DNA from: an uncultured Clostridia bacterium
GTDB lineage: Bacteria; Bacillota; Clostridia; Christensenellales; UBA1242
Direction: 5' to 3'
DNA length: 64,000 bases
Assembly (NCBI GenBank): GCA_947625515.1
Contig: CANQOO010000003.1
Location: forward strand, 93,222 to 157,221
Shown here: positions 45,080 to 53,860 of the stretch, piece by piece
Layout: each line of letters begins with the position of its first letter
Numbering within the stretch: position 1 is the stretch's first letter
Position numbers and translations under genes: made by a program
The notes under the pieces: model-generated
What the model was told of the DNA's origin: nothing
Seen by the model: the letters and a program-made list of their open reading frames with translations, nothing else
Databases searched by the model: none

Positions 45080-45120
45080 TTTCTCAATCAATCTATTTTT
45101 CACATCGTATAAAATAAGAA

Positions 45121-45194
45121 AAAGCAGAGCAATTCAAATAGAGCAATTTCCAAACAAAGAAAATGTAAAGCAGAGCAATTCAAGTAGAGCAATT
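45121..45194. repeat. Pair of 28-bp direct repeats
   Basis: Copies at 45121-45148 and 45167-45194 differ at one base; each contains AGAGCAATT twice. They lie between the unknown gene and its terminator. Confidence 0.75.
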
Positions 45195-45212
45195 ATTATG
45201 CATAAAGAAATA

Positions 45213-45242
45213 AAAAAAGCAGGCACCTCGCCTGTTTTTTTG
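45213..45242 (+). terminator. Terminator after the 370-aa unknown gene
   Basis: CAGGC (45220-45224), loop ACCTC and GCCTG (45230-45234), preceded by A-run and followed by eight T. The remaining gap to 45487 is extremely AT-rich, with no credible gene. Confidence 0.85.
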
Positions 45243-45487
45243 TTTTATATTGGATTTTTATCGATGTCACTGGCTGTTTTGAAGATTTTAATAAAAATTT
45301 TCAAACTTAATTTAGCCAAAATTTGTTATTGCAGCGTTTTTGGATTTATATTAAAATCAGTTGTTTCTTTTTATATTTTCTCTTTTTTTACATCTTTATT
45401 TATATTTTCTTTTTCCTTTTACATCTTTATAATATATTTCTTCTAAAATATAAAAATAATTATAAAAGCGATTTAGCCCATCCTTTT

Positions 45488-46651
45488 TCAAAATTCGTCA
45501 ATGTCTAAAATTTCTTCATTATTCAGGGCAGTTTGAACAAGTCCCTCAATGTCAAGCGACTTCTCCAAAAATTCCGCCCGTTTAATTGTCGGCTTGATGA
45601 CAGGATTCTTTGGCAAAAAGACAGTGCAGCAATCTTCATATGGCAAAATGGACGTTTCGTAAGTGCCAATTTTGCGTGCAATGCCCATGATTTCCTCTTT
45701 ATCAAACGCGATAAGTGGCCTAAAAACCGGCAGGCTGACCACAGAATTTGTCACATTCATGCTCTGCATTGTCTGGCTGGCAACCTGGCCCAAGCTTTCG
45801 CCGGTGATAATCGCCCCCGCGTTGTTTGCGACCGCCAAACGCTCCGCGATTCTCATCATGATGCGACGCATTATGGTGATCATGTATTCTTCGTCGCAGT
45901 TTTTGTGAATTTGTTCCTGAATTTCCGTGAAAGACACGATGTGCAGGCGGATTTTCCCGCAATAGGACGAAATTTCTTTGGCAAGCTCAATCACTTTTTC
46001 TTTCGCTTGCGGACTGGTGTATGGATAGGAATGGAAATGCACAGCCTCAATTTCCAAGCCGCGTTTTGCCATCATCCAGCCGGCAACAGGGCTGTCAATT
46101 CCGCCCGAAAGAAGCAGCAGACCCTTGCCGCCGCTGCCAAGAGGAAGCCCTCCAACGCACGGGTGCAACTTGCTGTAAACATATGTCTTGCCGTTTGTGC
46201 GAACCTCAACAAAAGCCGTCATTTGCGGCTCATACAAATCCACTTTCAGCGAAGGCCATTTTTCCAGCACCGCCCCGCCCAAATGTTTGTCCAAATCCAT
46301 GGATGTGAGCGGAAAATTTTTGTCAGCACGCTTAGACTCAATCCTAAACGTCCTCACCCCGCCAAAATCCAAGTCGCAAACCTGTTTTTCAATCTCCTGC
46401 AAACTGGTGTCGAACTCCACAGCGTCCGCAACACCAATCAGCCCAAAGACCTGCTGCAACTTTGCCAAGATGATGCCCTCGTCCGCCTCGGCATAATCGG
46501 AAAGAATAAGTCGCCCCTGCGTCTCTTCCAATTTGCAAGGGAATTGACGCAGTTTTTGAGCGATATTTTTCTTCAACCGTGAAATAAAATCGTGGCGGTT
46601 TCGCCCTTTCAAAAACAATTCTCCAAATTTAATCAGCAAAACTTTTTTCAT
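45488..46651 (-). CDS. thiI: tRNA 4-thiouridine synthetase ThiI
   Basis: 387 residues from the ATG at 46651. NFLD plus THUMP domain (to about residue 165) for tRNA binding, then a PP-loop ATPase with LLLSGGIDSPVAGWMM at about residue 180. EDCCTVFLPKNP near the C-terminus carries the catalytic Cys region. The rhodanese domain of the E. coli enzyme is absent, as is usual in Firmicutes, so sulfur comes directly from the desulfurase encoded upstream. It makes s4U8 in tRNA and may feed thiamine synthesis. Confidence 0.95.
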   Translation of the reverse strand: MKKVLLIKFGELFLKGRNRHDFISRLKKNIAQKLRQFPCKLEETQGRLILSDYAEADEGIILAKLQQVFGLIGVADAVEFDTSLQEIEKQVCDLDFGGVRTFRIESKRADKNFPLTSMDLDKHLGGAVLEKWPSLKVDLYEPQMTAFVEVRTNGKTYVYSKLHPCVGGLPLGSGGKGLLLLSGGIDSPVAGWMMAKRGLEIEAVHFHSYPYTSPQAKEKVIELAKEISSYCGKIRLHIVSFTEIQEQIHKNCDEEYMITIMRRIMMRIAERLAVANNAGAIITGESLGQVASQTMQSMNVTNSVVSLPVFRPLIAFDKEEIMGIARKIGTYETSILPYEDCCTVFLPKNPVIKPTIKRAEFLEKSLDIEGLVQTALNNEEILDIDEF

Positions 46652-46769
46652 ATTTTCTTCCCGTTTTTTTGACAACTTTGTTAAAACTTTTCCGCAATCT
46701 TTTCACGACTTTTCAGCATTTTTCACGTATCCATATAAGAGCATAAAAATATCTTTATCGAATCAAAAG

Positions 46770-47927
46770 TCAAGAAACGCGTTGCAAGATGTCCTCATAC
46801 ACCTTCGAGATAATTTCCGCAGCAGCATGCACTTCCTCGTCAGTCATGTAGGCATTGAAACTTATTCGCACGCTTGAAATGATGTCGTCCTTGTCCATAC
46901 CAATCTCTTCAAGTACGCGGTTGCCTGCTTTTTTAGCGGAGCAAGCACTGCCAAGCCCAACAATAACGCCGACAGCATCCAATGCGTGAAGCATCGTTTC
47001 GCCCTTCACACCCTGAAAAAGGAGATTTTCGATGTAAGGCGACCCGCCAAAATCATTGATTAAAATGTGCTTTTCGCCCGGCACCGCATCGCCAAATTTT
47101 CTCGCTCCGGCGTGCAAAAGGGTGTCGTTAAAAATTTTCTTTATGGCTTGCGTGCGTGCGAAATTTGCCTTTTCGTCAATAAGCGAAATCGCCTTGCACA
47201 TTTGCATAATTCCAGACACATTTTCCGTGCCAGAACGCAGTCCAAACTGCTGACCGCCGCCCTCAAAGAGGCTTTTAAGAGCCCCCTTATTTTTGACATA
47301 AAGCCCCGCGATGCCCTTGGGTGAATGAAATTTGTGGCCGCTGAAAGAATAGAGGTCCACGGCGGTGTCGCGAAGAGCGAACGGGATTTTCATGAAGCCT
47401 TGCACGCCGTCAACATGCAAAACTGCTCGCGGGCATTTGGCGTTTTTGAGAGCAGAAATTGCCTTCAAATCGTTAATTGCCCCAGTTTCGTTGCTGACAT
47501 GCATGATGCTAATAAGCCGCGTGCGGTCATTCAAGACGCTTGCCAAGCATTCAAGGTCCACCTGCCCATTTTTGGCAAGCGGAACATAATGCACCATAAA
47601 TCCCTGCAACTCCAACTTTCTTGCAACGTTAAAAACTGACGGATGCTCGCCCGCGGAAAAGACATATTCCCAATTTCCCGACCTCACGCTGCCTGAAATG
47701 GCGAGGTTGTTGTTCTCGGTGGCACAGCCCGTGAAAAGGATGTTGCCCTCCGATGCCCCCAGCCGTTCAAGAATAAACTTCTCCGCGTCGGCAATAAGTT
47801 TAGAAACCTGCAAAGATTCTCCCGACAAAGCAGACGGATTGAAAAAGCGAGTGCATGAAAATTCCTTATGAACCTCCACGCATTCGTCAAACATTTTTGT
47901 TGTGCTTGCATTGTCAAGATAAATCAT
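46770..47927 (-). CDS. Cysteine desulfurase, partner of ThiI (NifZ-like)
   Basis: 385 residues. YLDNASTTKMFDE at the N-terminus, SAGEHPSVFNVA, PLP-lysine region YSFSGHKFHSPKGIAGLYV, SGTENVSGIMQM and active-site Cys in GLGSACSAKKAGN. Placement 118 bases upstream of thiI on the same strand matches the nifZ-thiI pair of Bacillus, where the desulfurase is dedicated to s4U formation. It is distinct from the IscU-linked copy at 17.3 kb. Confidence 0.92.
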   Translation of the reverse strand: MIYLDNASTTKMFDECVEVHKEFSCTRFFNPSALSGESLQVSKLIADAEKFILERLGASEGNILFTGCATENNNLAISGSVRSGNWEYVFSAGEHPSVFNVARKLELQGFMVHYVPLAKNGQVDLECLASVLNDRTRLISIMHVSNETGAINDLKAISALKNAKCPRAVLHVDGVQGFMKIPFALRDTAVDLYSFSGHKFHSPKGIAGLYVKNKGALKSLFEGGGQQFGLRSGTENVSGIMQMCKAISLIDEKANFARTQAIKKIFNDTLLHAGARKFGDAVPGEKHILINDFGGSPYIENLLFQGVKGETMLHALDAVGVIVGLGSACSAKKAGNRVLEEIGMDKDDIISSVRISFNAYMTDEEVHAAAEIISKVYEDILQRVS

Positions 47928-48010
47928 TCTTTCACATTCCCTAATTTTTCAGCAATTTCCTCTTCAATTTCGCCAGCCGTTTTCATTTAGCCTTATTTTG
48001 CAGCAACCCA

Positions 48011-48046
48011 CAAAATATGGTGTAGTATGCATGCATAATACCGCAG
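48011..48046. repeat. Interspersed palindromic repeat, copy 10
   Basis: CAAAATATGGTGTAGTATGC followed directly by ATGCATAATACCGCA. It lies in the 295-base gap downstream of pheT; no gene seen in that gap. Confidence 0.8.
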
Positions 48047-48222
48047 GATGTTGAGCATTGGCCAAAAACATCAGACAGTCGCAAAACATCCGTCAAACAA
48101 CCTTCATGCGGCCTTCATACGTTAACATTATTCGGCTAGCCGAGCCAAATTTTTCGCCATTCTCCCACTCATGCTCAAATTTTCACTTTCACTTCCGCTC
48201 AGCGTTTTCCCGCTCAGCTCTC

Positions 48223-50640
48223 TCAATTTTCTCTCAATTTTGCCCCAAAGCGGAATTCCAAGCTCTTCAAAACCTTCTTAATCATGGCAGCAATTTCGTC
48301 ACCTGTCAACGTTTTGTCGTCGCTTGCAAGGACAATTTTATATGCCATACTTTTCTTGCCATCGCCCAGCGTCTGGCTGCGATATATGTCAAAAAGTTGA
48401 ACATCAAAACAGTTTTTGCCGCAAGCCGATTTAATGGCGTTTGAAAGTTCTTCGTTGGTCACGCTTTCATCAACCACCACAGCGATGTCACGCTCCACCG
48501 GCGGAAATTTGGAGACTTCTTTGGTGGAATATTGCTTCTCCGGCAGGGACGCCAAATAGTCGGTGTCCAGTTCGCCATAAAAAACATCGGACGAAATGTT
48601 GTAGTTTTTCAAAACCGTCTTATGCACTTTCCCGAACCAACCAACCACGCGGCCGTTCTCGTCCAAGATGTCCGCACTCACGCCCGTGTGCAAATATGTT
48701 TGTTCGCTACGCCTAAGCGTGTATTTCAGTGGGAAGCCCAGCAGCAAGTCCTCCACCACTTTTTTCATTTGGAAGAAGTCGAAGCCATTTTCGCAAACGG
48801 CGAATGAAAGTCGATTGTTTTCGTTCGGCAGTTCGGTCAAAGGCAGCGATTTTGGCTGATAAACACGCCCGACCTCAAAGAACCTCATCTCTTTGTTGCC
48901 GACCGACAAGTTGTAGGCAATGTCCAGCAACAGTGCATGTGCCATCACAGTTCTGACCGTGGAAAGGTCCTCGCTGATTGGATTGGCGATGGCAATCACT
49001 TTGCGTCTCTCGTCGTCGGCACGCAGCAACAGTTTGTCGCATGCCGATGCGGAATAAAGCGAATAGTTCAGCGTCTCAAAAAATCCATTGTCAACCAAAA
49101 TGTTTTTCAGCCCATTTTCCATGGAAAGCCTTGGCTCAAACTGCCCAACGGTGTTTGTGGAATTTTCAAAAACGCTGCCCTCCACATTGTTATAGACATC
49201 ATAGCCATAAATTCGGATGACCTCTTCCGCAATATCGTTTTCGTTCTGCAAATCTTCACGCAGGATTGGCGGCACACATGTCAGCACATCTCCACGAATT
49301 GTTGTCTCAATGCCCAGCCCGTTCAAAATTTCAGCCACGCGTTCTTGCGGGATGTCTATCCCCAAAATTTTGATAACTTTGGAATAGGAAAGTGTGAGCG
49401 TCTGTTTTTTGCCAAGTTTTTCTGACTGATTACAAATGTCCAAAATGCCATCCACAATCTCGCCGCAACGCAGCATATCCACAAAATGCAACGCCCGTTT
49501 AAGAGCCAGCGTCGGGCTGTTTATGTTGACGCCCTTCTCGTAGCGAGCCGAGCTGTCCGTTCTTAGACCATATTTTTTGGCGGTCAAACGCACGCTTTTC
49601 AGGTCAAATACCGCACATTCAAATACGCTCTCGGTGGTGGTTGGACTGATGCAAGAATTCACTCCGCCAATCACACCTGCAATAACAACCGGCTTGTTCG
49701 CATCGGCAATCACCATCACGGAGTCGTCAAGGTCATACGTGTTTCCATTCAAGACAGCAATTTTTTCGCCCTTGCACGCTTGACGCACCTCAATCTTATG
49801 TCCGTCAAGATATTGATAATCAAACGCGTGCATAGGCTGCCCCTGTTCAACAAGCACATAATTTGTGATGTCAACCATGGTGTTTATAGGCTTAATCCCC
49901 ACCGCAAAAAGTCGGCTTCGCAGCCACAGTGGCGAGCGGGAAAGTTTAATGTTTTTCACGAAAGCACCCGTGTATCGAGGGCAGTTTGGCGTGTTTACAG
50001 CAATTTTCACATAATCATGCACATCGCCGCCAACAGTCTTATATGAAACATCGAAATCCTTGAACTTTTTGCCAAACATCGCACAAACTTCGCGTGCGAT
50101 GCCCACAACACTGTTGCAATCCGGACGATTAGGCGTCACGTTGACGTCAAAAACGACATCGTTTAGCAAAAGTGCATCTTCAATCTTCGTTCCCGGCACA
50201 AAATCACTTGGCAAAATCAAAATGCCATTTACGCCCGCACCGTCAAAATAATTTTCGTCAATGCCCAGTTCCTCTCCCGAGCAGAACATGCCGTCACTTG
50301 TCACGCCGCGGAAATTGGATGGCTTAATTTTCACGCCATTGCACAAATCTGCCCCATCCAAAGAGACAGGCACATTTGCACCTTCAAAAACATTTGTCGC
50401 CGAGGTGATGATTTGCACATTTTTAAATCCGACATTCACCTGGCAGACCACCAGTCTGTCCGCCTCTGGGTGCTTTTCGATTTTGTCGATATGCCCAACA
50501 TATACATCATGAAGATGTTCGTTCATATGCAGAATTTCTTCCACCTCAAAACCCGACACCGTCAGTTTGTCGGCAATTTCCTGCGGGGAAAGTTCATGCA
50601 AATCCACAAAATCACACAGCCAATTATAAGAAATTTTCAT
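48223..50640 (-). CDS. pheT: Phenylalanyl-tRNA synthetase beta subunit
   Basis: 805 residues from the ATG at 50640. Domains in order: B1/tRNA-binding OB fold (about 40-150, VGHIDKIEKHPEADRLVVCQVNVG), B3/B4 editing domain (about 210-390), B5 (about 400-470), catalytic-like B6/B7 core, and C-terminal anticodon-binding FDX-ACB domain (VSKFPPVERDIAVVVDESV). It forms the alpha2beta2 enzyme with PheS, encoded upstream after a 318-base gap that includes an interspersed repeat. Confidence 0.97.
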   Translation of the reverse strand: MKISYNWLCDFVDLHELSPQEIADKLTVSGFEVEEILHMNEHLHDVYVGHIDKIEKHPEADRLVVCQVNVGFKNVQIITSATNVFEGANVPVSLDGADLCNGVKIKPSNFRGVTSDGMFCSGEELGIDENYFDGAGVNGILILPSDFVPGTKIEDALLLNDVVFDVNVTPNRPDCNSVVGIAREVCAMFGKKFKDFDVSYKTVGGDVHDYVKIAVNTPNCPRYTGAFVKNIKLSRSPLWLRSRLFAVGIKPINTMVDITNYVLVEQGQPMHAFDYQYLDGHKIEVRQACKGEKIAVLNGNTYDLDDSVMVIADANKPVVIAGVIGGVNSCISPTTTESVFECAVFDLKSVRLTAKKYGLRTDSSARYEKGVNINSPTLALKRALHFVDMLRCGEIVDGILDICNQSEKLGKKQTLTLSYSKVIKILGIDIPQERVAEILNGLGIETTIRGDVLTCVPPILREDLQNENDIAEEVIRIYGYDVYNNVEGSVFENSTNTVGQFEPRLSMENGLKNILVDNGFFETLNYSLYSASACDKLLLRADDERRKVIAIANPISEDLSTVRTVMAHALLLDIAYNLSVGNKEMRFFEVGRVYQPKSLPLTELPNENNRLSFAVCENGFDFFQMKKVVEDLLLGFPLKYTLRRSEQTYLHTGVSADILDENGRVVGWFGKVHKTVLKNYNISSDVFYGELDTDYLASLPEKQYSTKEVSKFPPVERDIAVVVDESVTNEELSNAIKSACGKNCFDVQLFDIYRSQTLGDGKKSMAYKIVLASDDKTLTGDEIAAMIKKVLKSLEFRFGAKLREN

Positions 50641-50883
50641 TTTATTCTCCTTTTTGTCTTCCCATAAATTCAAATCAAATTTGTCTTTCACATAAATTCA
50701 AATCAAATTAATTTACAAATACAATGCACGCCCAACCACTCAAAGCACAGCCTATCCAATCAAATCTACATCAACAAGTCGCTTCATAGTCATGCCATTA
50801 TTAGCGATTTCGTTATCAAATTTTCTCTCATATAACGCTTCATATCAAAGACAGTTCGCTTGCCAATTTTATCTAACAATTCT

Positions 50884-50948
50884 TGCATACAACACCAAAT
50901 ATTGTGTATTACGCATGCATACTACGCTTTATATGGTGTATTATGCAA
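50884..50948. repeat. Interspersed palindromic repeat, copy 11, between pheS and pheT
   Basis: TGCATACAACACCAAATATTG, TGTATTACGCATGCATAC and TACGCTTTATATGGTGTATT in succession. It starts ten bases after the pheS stop. It may modulate the pheS/pheT ratio or mRNA stability if the two genes share a transcript (inference). The rest of 50641-50883 has no gene. Confidence 0.8.
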
Positions 50949-50958
50949 TCTTAAAACC

Positions 50959-51978
50959 TCATCTCATCTGTTTCAAGAAACGCAAATCGTTTCTGAAAAG
51001 ATATTTGATGTTAGGGATTTTGTTGGTCACCATAACACTGCGGTCAATGCCCGGGCCGAAAGCAAAGCCGGAATATTTTTTGCTGTCGATGCCGCTCATT
51101 TCCAAAATTTTTGGATTTACAATGCCCCCACCGAAGAATTCCGAGAAGCCCGTCCCCTTACAAAGCGAGCAGCCCTTTCCGTGGCACATCTGACATGTGG
51201 CGTCAATTTCAATGGACGGCTCTGTAAACGGGAAGAACGCTGGACGCACACGCATTTTCACATCCTTGCCATACAACCTGACAGCCATTTCCTTCACCAT
51301 AATCATAAAGTCTTTCAAGCTGACGTTCTCATCAATGACCAAAGCCTCAAACTGATTGAAAATTGGAGAGTGCGAACTGTCGTCGTCGTTTCTGTAAACT
51401 CTGCCAGGGCAGACAATCTTAAATGGCGGCTTCATTGTCTCCATAGCCCGCACCTGAGCAGGTGAAGTGTGTGTTCGCATCAAAATTTTGTCGGTGATAT
51501 ACAAACTGTCCTGCATGTCGCGTGCAGGGTGATTTTTTGGCACATTCAACGCCTCAAAGTTGTGATAATCCGTTTCAACCTCCGGTGTTTGGATGACCGT
51601 GAAGCCCATTTCAACGCAAAGTTCCACAAATTTGTTGTTGAAGCGAGAAAGAGGATGCAAAGCCCCGCGTTTCACGCCCCGACTTGGCTCTGTTATGTCA
51701 ATTTTTTCGTTCTCCATGTCAGCGGCAAGTTTTGCATTTTCAAGGTCAGCAAGTTTTTGCGAAAGAGCCGCTTCAATCTGTGTCCTCACAGCATTAGCCA
51801 AACTGCCCACCTCACGCCTTTCGTCAGCAGGGACATCCTTCATCCCACGCAAAATTTGCGTCAACGCACCAGTTTTGCCCAAAAACTTCACGCGGGTTTC
51901 GTCGAGGGCCTTCAAATCTGCCGCCCTCTCAATTTCCTGTAAACCATTTTTCAAAATCTCTTCAAGTTGGTCTTTCAT
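50959..51978 (-). CDS. pheS: Phenylalanyl-tRNA synthetase alpha subunit
   Basis: 339 residues from the ATG at 51978, right after the T-box terminator and a GGAG site; upstream codons belong to the leader RNA. N-terminal coiled coil, then the class II core: motif 2 region GRVYRNDDDSSHSPIFNQFE, and motif 3 with FAFGPGIDRSVM. A Cys-rich turn, CQMCHGKGCSLCKGTGF, is typical of Firmicutes PheS. It pairs with pheT downstream. Confidence 0.97.
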   Translation of the reverse strand: MKDQLEEILKNGLQEIERAADLKALDETRVKFLGKTGALTQILRGMKDVPADERREVGSLANAVRTQIEAALSQKLADLENAKLAADMENEKIDITEPSRGVKRGALHPLSRFNNKFVELCVEMGFTVIQTPEVETDYHNFEALNVPKNHPARDMQDSLYITDKILMRTHTSPAQVRAMETMKPPFKIVCPGRVYRNDDDSSHSPIFNQFEALVIDENVSLKDFMIMVKEMAVRLYGKDVKMRVRPAFFPFTEPSIEIDATCQMCHGKGCSLCKGTGFSEFFGGGIVNPKILEMSGIDSKKYSGFAFGPGIDRSVMVTNKIPNIKYLFRNDLRFLKQMR

Positions 51979-51982
51979 TTTC

Positions 51983-52342
51983 TCTCCTTTTAATAAAAAA
52001 ATCGCCCACACATTAGGACGACTTGCATCGTGATACCACCTAACTTCGTGCGAAAAAACGCACCTCATTCTCGCCATTACGCTGCGTCGCGGCAACCCCT
52101 ACTTTTTCACTTAAACTTCATGCAAACGCCATACAAACAAAGCACCTTTCTGCATCTGCGGCACGCCATTTTGCACGACAATTTGTTATAAAAACATAAC
52201 AAACTTTGCACAATCCATCAATATTTTTCAAGGTCGCAACTGGTGGAAGCGAATTCATTTTCATGCCACGGCTTGGCTCTCAGCAACCCAAGCTCTCTGT
52301 GCGAGGCAAACGAAAATCACGTTCTTCCGTCATCGTTTTTAC
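51983..52342 (-). promoter_or_regulatory. T-box riboswitch (Phe) controlling pheST
   Basis: Read on the - strand. The Stem I AG-bulge region AGAGAGCTTGGGTTGCTGAGAGC lies around 52275-52300 (shown in parts: AGAGAGC, GGGTTG, TGAGAGC). A TTC codon at about 52252-52257 is the likely Phe specifier. The T-box sequence TTAGGTGGTATCACG is at 52043-52029. The terminator (GTCGTCC ... GGGCGAT then seven T) follows at 52025-51998. Uncharged tRNA-Phe would stabilise the antiterminator and turn on pheST. Confidence 0.93.
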
Positions 52343-52348
52343 GCGTAA

Positions 52349-52378
52349 ATTATACCCTAACTGCCCAAAATTTGTCAA
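52349..52378 (-). promoter_or_regulatory. Promoter of the pheST T-box leader
   Basis: On the - strand: TTGACA (52378-52373), 18-base spacer and a perfect TATAAT (52354-52349). The predicted start, near 52342, begins the T-box leader. It is divergent from the next promoter, whose boxes start at 52396. Confidence 0.85.
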
Positions 52379-52395
52379 GCAAAATGCACACAAAA

Positions 52396-52424
52396 TTGCA
52401 ATTTCAGGAAAAATGTGCTAGAAT
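52396..52424 (+). promoter_or_regulatory. Promoter of the RluA-type gene, leaderless type
   Basis: TTGCAA (52396-52401), 17-base spacer and extended -10 TGCTAGAAT (TAGAAT 52419-52424). The ATG at 52430 follows after five bases with no Shine-Dalgarno, as for the recombinase gene at 34300. Confidence 0.65.
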
Positions 52425-52429
52425 ATGGC

Positions 52430-53458
52430 ATGACGCATTCAAACAAGCCTGAAAAATATAAAAATTATGACTCGGTGAAAAATGAGAATAACACTGTAAA
52501 ATATGAGAACTCTATCTCGAAATATAGAACTGACTCTGAAAAATATGAAAATTATGACTTGGCGGAATATGAAAATTTTCGCATACAAAATTCTTGTTCT
52601 CTCAAGCAGCCGACAGTGTATTATTTTTTAAAAGAGAATGGCATTTCCGAAACATACATCAAAAATCTGCGAAAAACTGCCGCCGCCATTCTCCTAAATG
52701 GCAGCCCCGTCAACACAAGGGCAAAAATTTCGGACGGAGATGTGCTTGCAATTTTCAAAAATCCGTCACCTCCAACCGTCACAAACCTTTGCGATGGCGA
52801 CCTTGAAATTTTGTTTGAAGACGCCGATTTTTTGATTGTCAATAAGCCGCACAATCTTGTCTGCACGCCGACACGTTCACATTATGGGATGAATTTGGGC
52901 GGGCAAATTTGCCGGCACATGGCAAGTTCCGACACCAATTTTGTGCTTCGGATTTTAAATCGACTGGACCGCGAAACGGCAGGGATTGTGGTGGTTGCAA
53001 AGAATGTGCTTGCCTACAACAGCCTTACGCTCAACAAGATTGAAAAAGAGTATCACGCAATAGCAAGCGGAAATATTTATAAAAACATAACCATCAACGC
53101 CCCAATCCTCACAATAACAAGGGACGGCATCAATGAGATTAGACGCGTCGTTTCGCCAGATGGCAAAGCCGCCATAACCCATATTGAAGTTGTGAAAAAT
53201 TTTTGCGACACAAGGTGCGACAATAGTTTTTGCCATATAAAACTCAGATTGGAAACCGGCCGCACGCATCAAATTAGGGTGCATCTTTCTTCCATCGGGC
53301 ATCCCCTTCTTGGCGACACACTCTATTCAAATCGGCACAATGACACTCCGCAGCACACCATGCTGCTTTTGAAGCGGATTCACTTCCAACATTTTCGCAC
53401 TGGCAAAATGGTTGAAATTGAGGTGCCATTCCCGCCTGAATGGCAAAATTATGTTTGA
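52430..53458 (+). CDS. RluA-family RNA pseudouridine synthase
   Basis: 342 residues. After an odd N-terminal extension of about 55 residues rich in Lys/Tyr/Asn/Glu with repeated KYENYD-like words comes an S4-like domain (about 60-105). The catalytic domain has RLDRETAG (Asp nucleophile) in the context LNRLDRETAG, where most relatives have His before RLD. TGRTHQIRVHL and HPLLGDTLY are further hallmarks. It isomerises uridines in rRNA or tRNA; the exact target is not predictable. The TTG/CTG-type start at 52415 is an alternative to the ATG at 52430. Confidence 0.9.
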   Translation: MTHSNKPEKYKNYDSVKNENNTVKYENSISKYRTDSEKYENYDLAEYENFRIQNSCSLKQPTVYYFLKENGISETYIKNLRKTAAAILLNGSPVNTRAKISDGDVLAIFKNPSPPTVTNLCDGDLEILFEDADFLIVNKPHNLVCTPTRSHYGMNLGGQICRHMASSDTNFVLRILNRLDRETAGIVVVAKNVLAYNSLTLNKIEKEYHAIASGNIYKNITINAPILTITRDGINEIRRVVSPDGKAAITHIEVVKNFCDTRCDNSFCHIKLRLETGRTHQIRVHLSSIGHPLLGDTLYSNRHNDTPQHTMLLLKRIHFQHFRTGKMVEIEVPFPPEWQNYV

Positions 53459-53631
53459 CCGCATGCAAATAATATCCTCCCAACAATAGGGTCAAAGATA
53501 ATAACACCACCACAATATGCTTTTTTCAGAATCAAAACATAATTTTTTCAGGCATAACCGCCCCGCAGCAAAACGCCAATAAAATCTCTTCGCCTTGCGA
53601 AAAAACACCTTAACTCAAAAATTTCTGTAAG

Positions 53632-53663
53632 AAAAAAGCCCACGCAGCGGTGGACTTTTTTTA
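53632..53663. terminator. Bidirectional terminator
   Basis: AAAAAAGCCCAC and GTGGACTTTTTTT with a short loop. It serves the small - strand gene to its right and probably the RluA-type gene to its left. Confidence 0.8.
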
Positions 53664-53671
53664 GGGCAAAA

Positions 53672-53860
53672 CTATTTGCAGGCCTTTGTGGAAGAAGATT
53701 TTTTCCCACTGCAGCCTTTGCAACTTCCCTTCGCGGAGCTTGACTTGCTTGTTGTTTTGCAACTTGTCTTTCCGCTTGCAGATTTGGCAGAGGCTTTTCC
53801 AGTCATTTCTGCACCAGCCTCCATGTTGGAAGTTTTTGCCGCTTTTTTTCTACCGAACAT
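53672..53860 (-). CDS. Small Lys/Ser/Ala/Cys-rich protein
   Basis: 62 residues, strongly basic. MFGRKKAAKTSNMEAGAEM, then a low-complexity tail of Lys, Ser, Ala and Thr with four Cys (SCKTTSK, SCKGCSGKK, KACK). Excellent ribosome binding site (AAGGAGGG) and its own terminator support expression. No family recognised. The composition could suit nucleic-acid or metal binding, or a modified peptide; none of these is shown. Confidence 0.65.
   Translation of the reverse strand: MFGRKKAAKTSNMEAGAEMTGKASAKSASGKTSCKTTSKSSSAKGSCKGCSGKKSSSTKACK

Noticed and set aside
45057..45446. 129-codon open frame after the unknown 370-aa gene
   Set aside because: It runs through the direct repeats and across an intrinsic terminator, with an AT-rich Phe/Ile tail; not credible as a gene.
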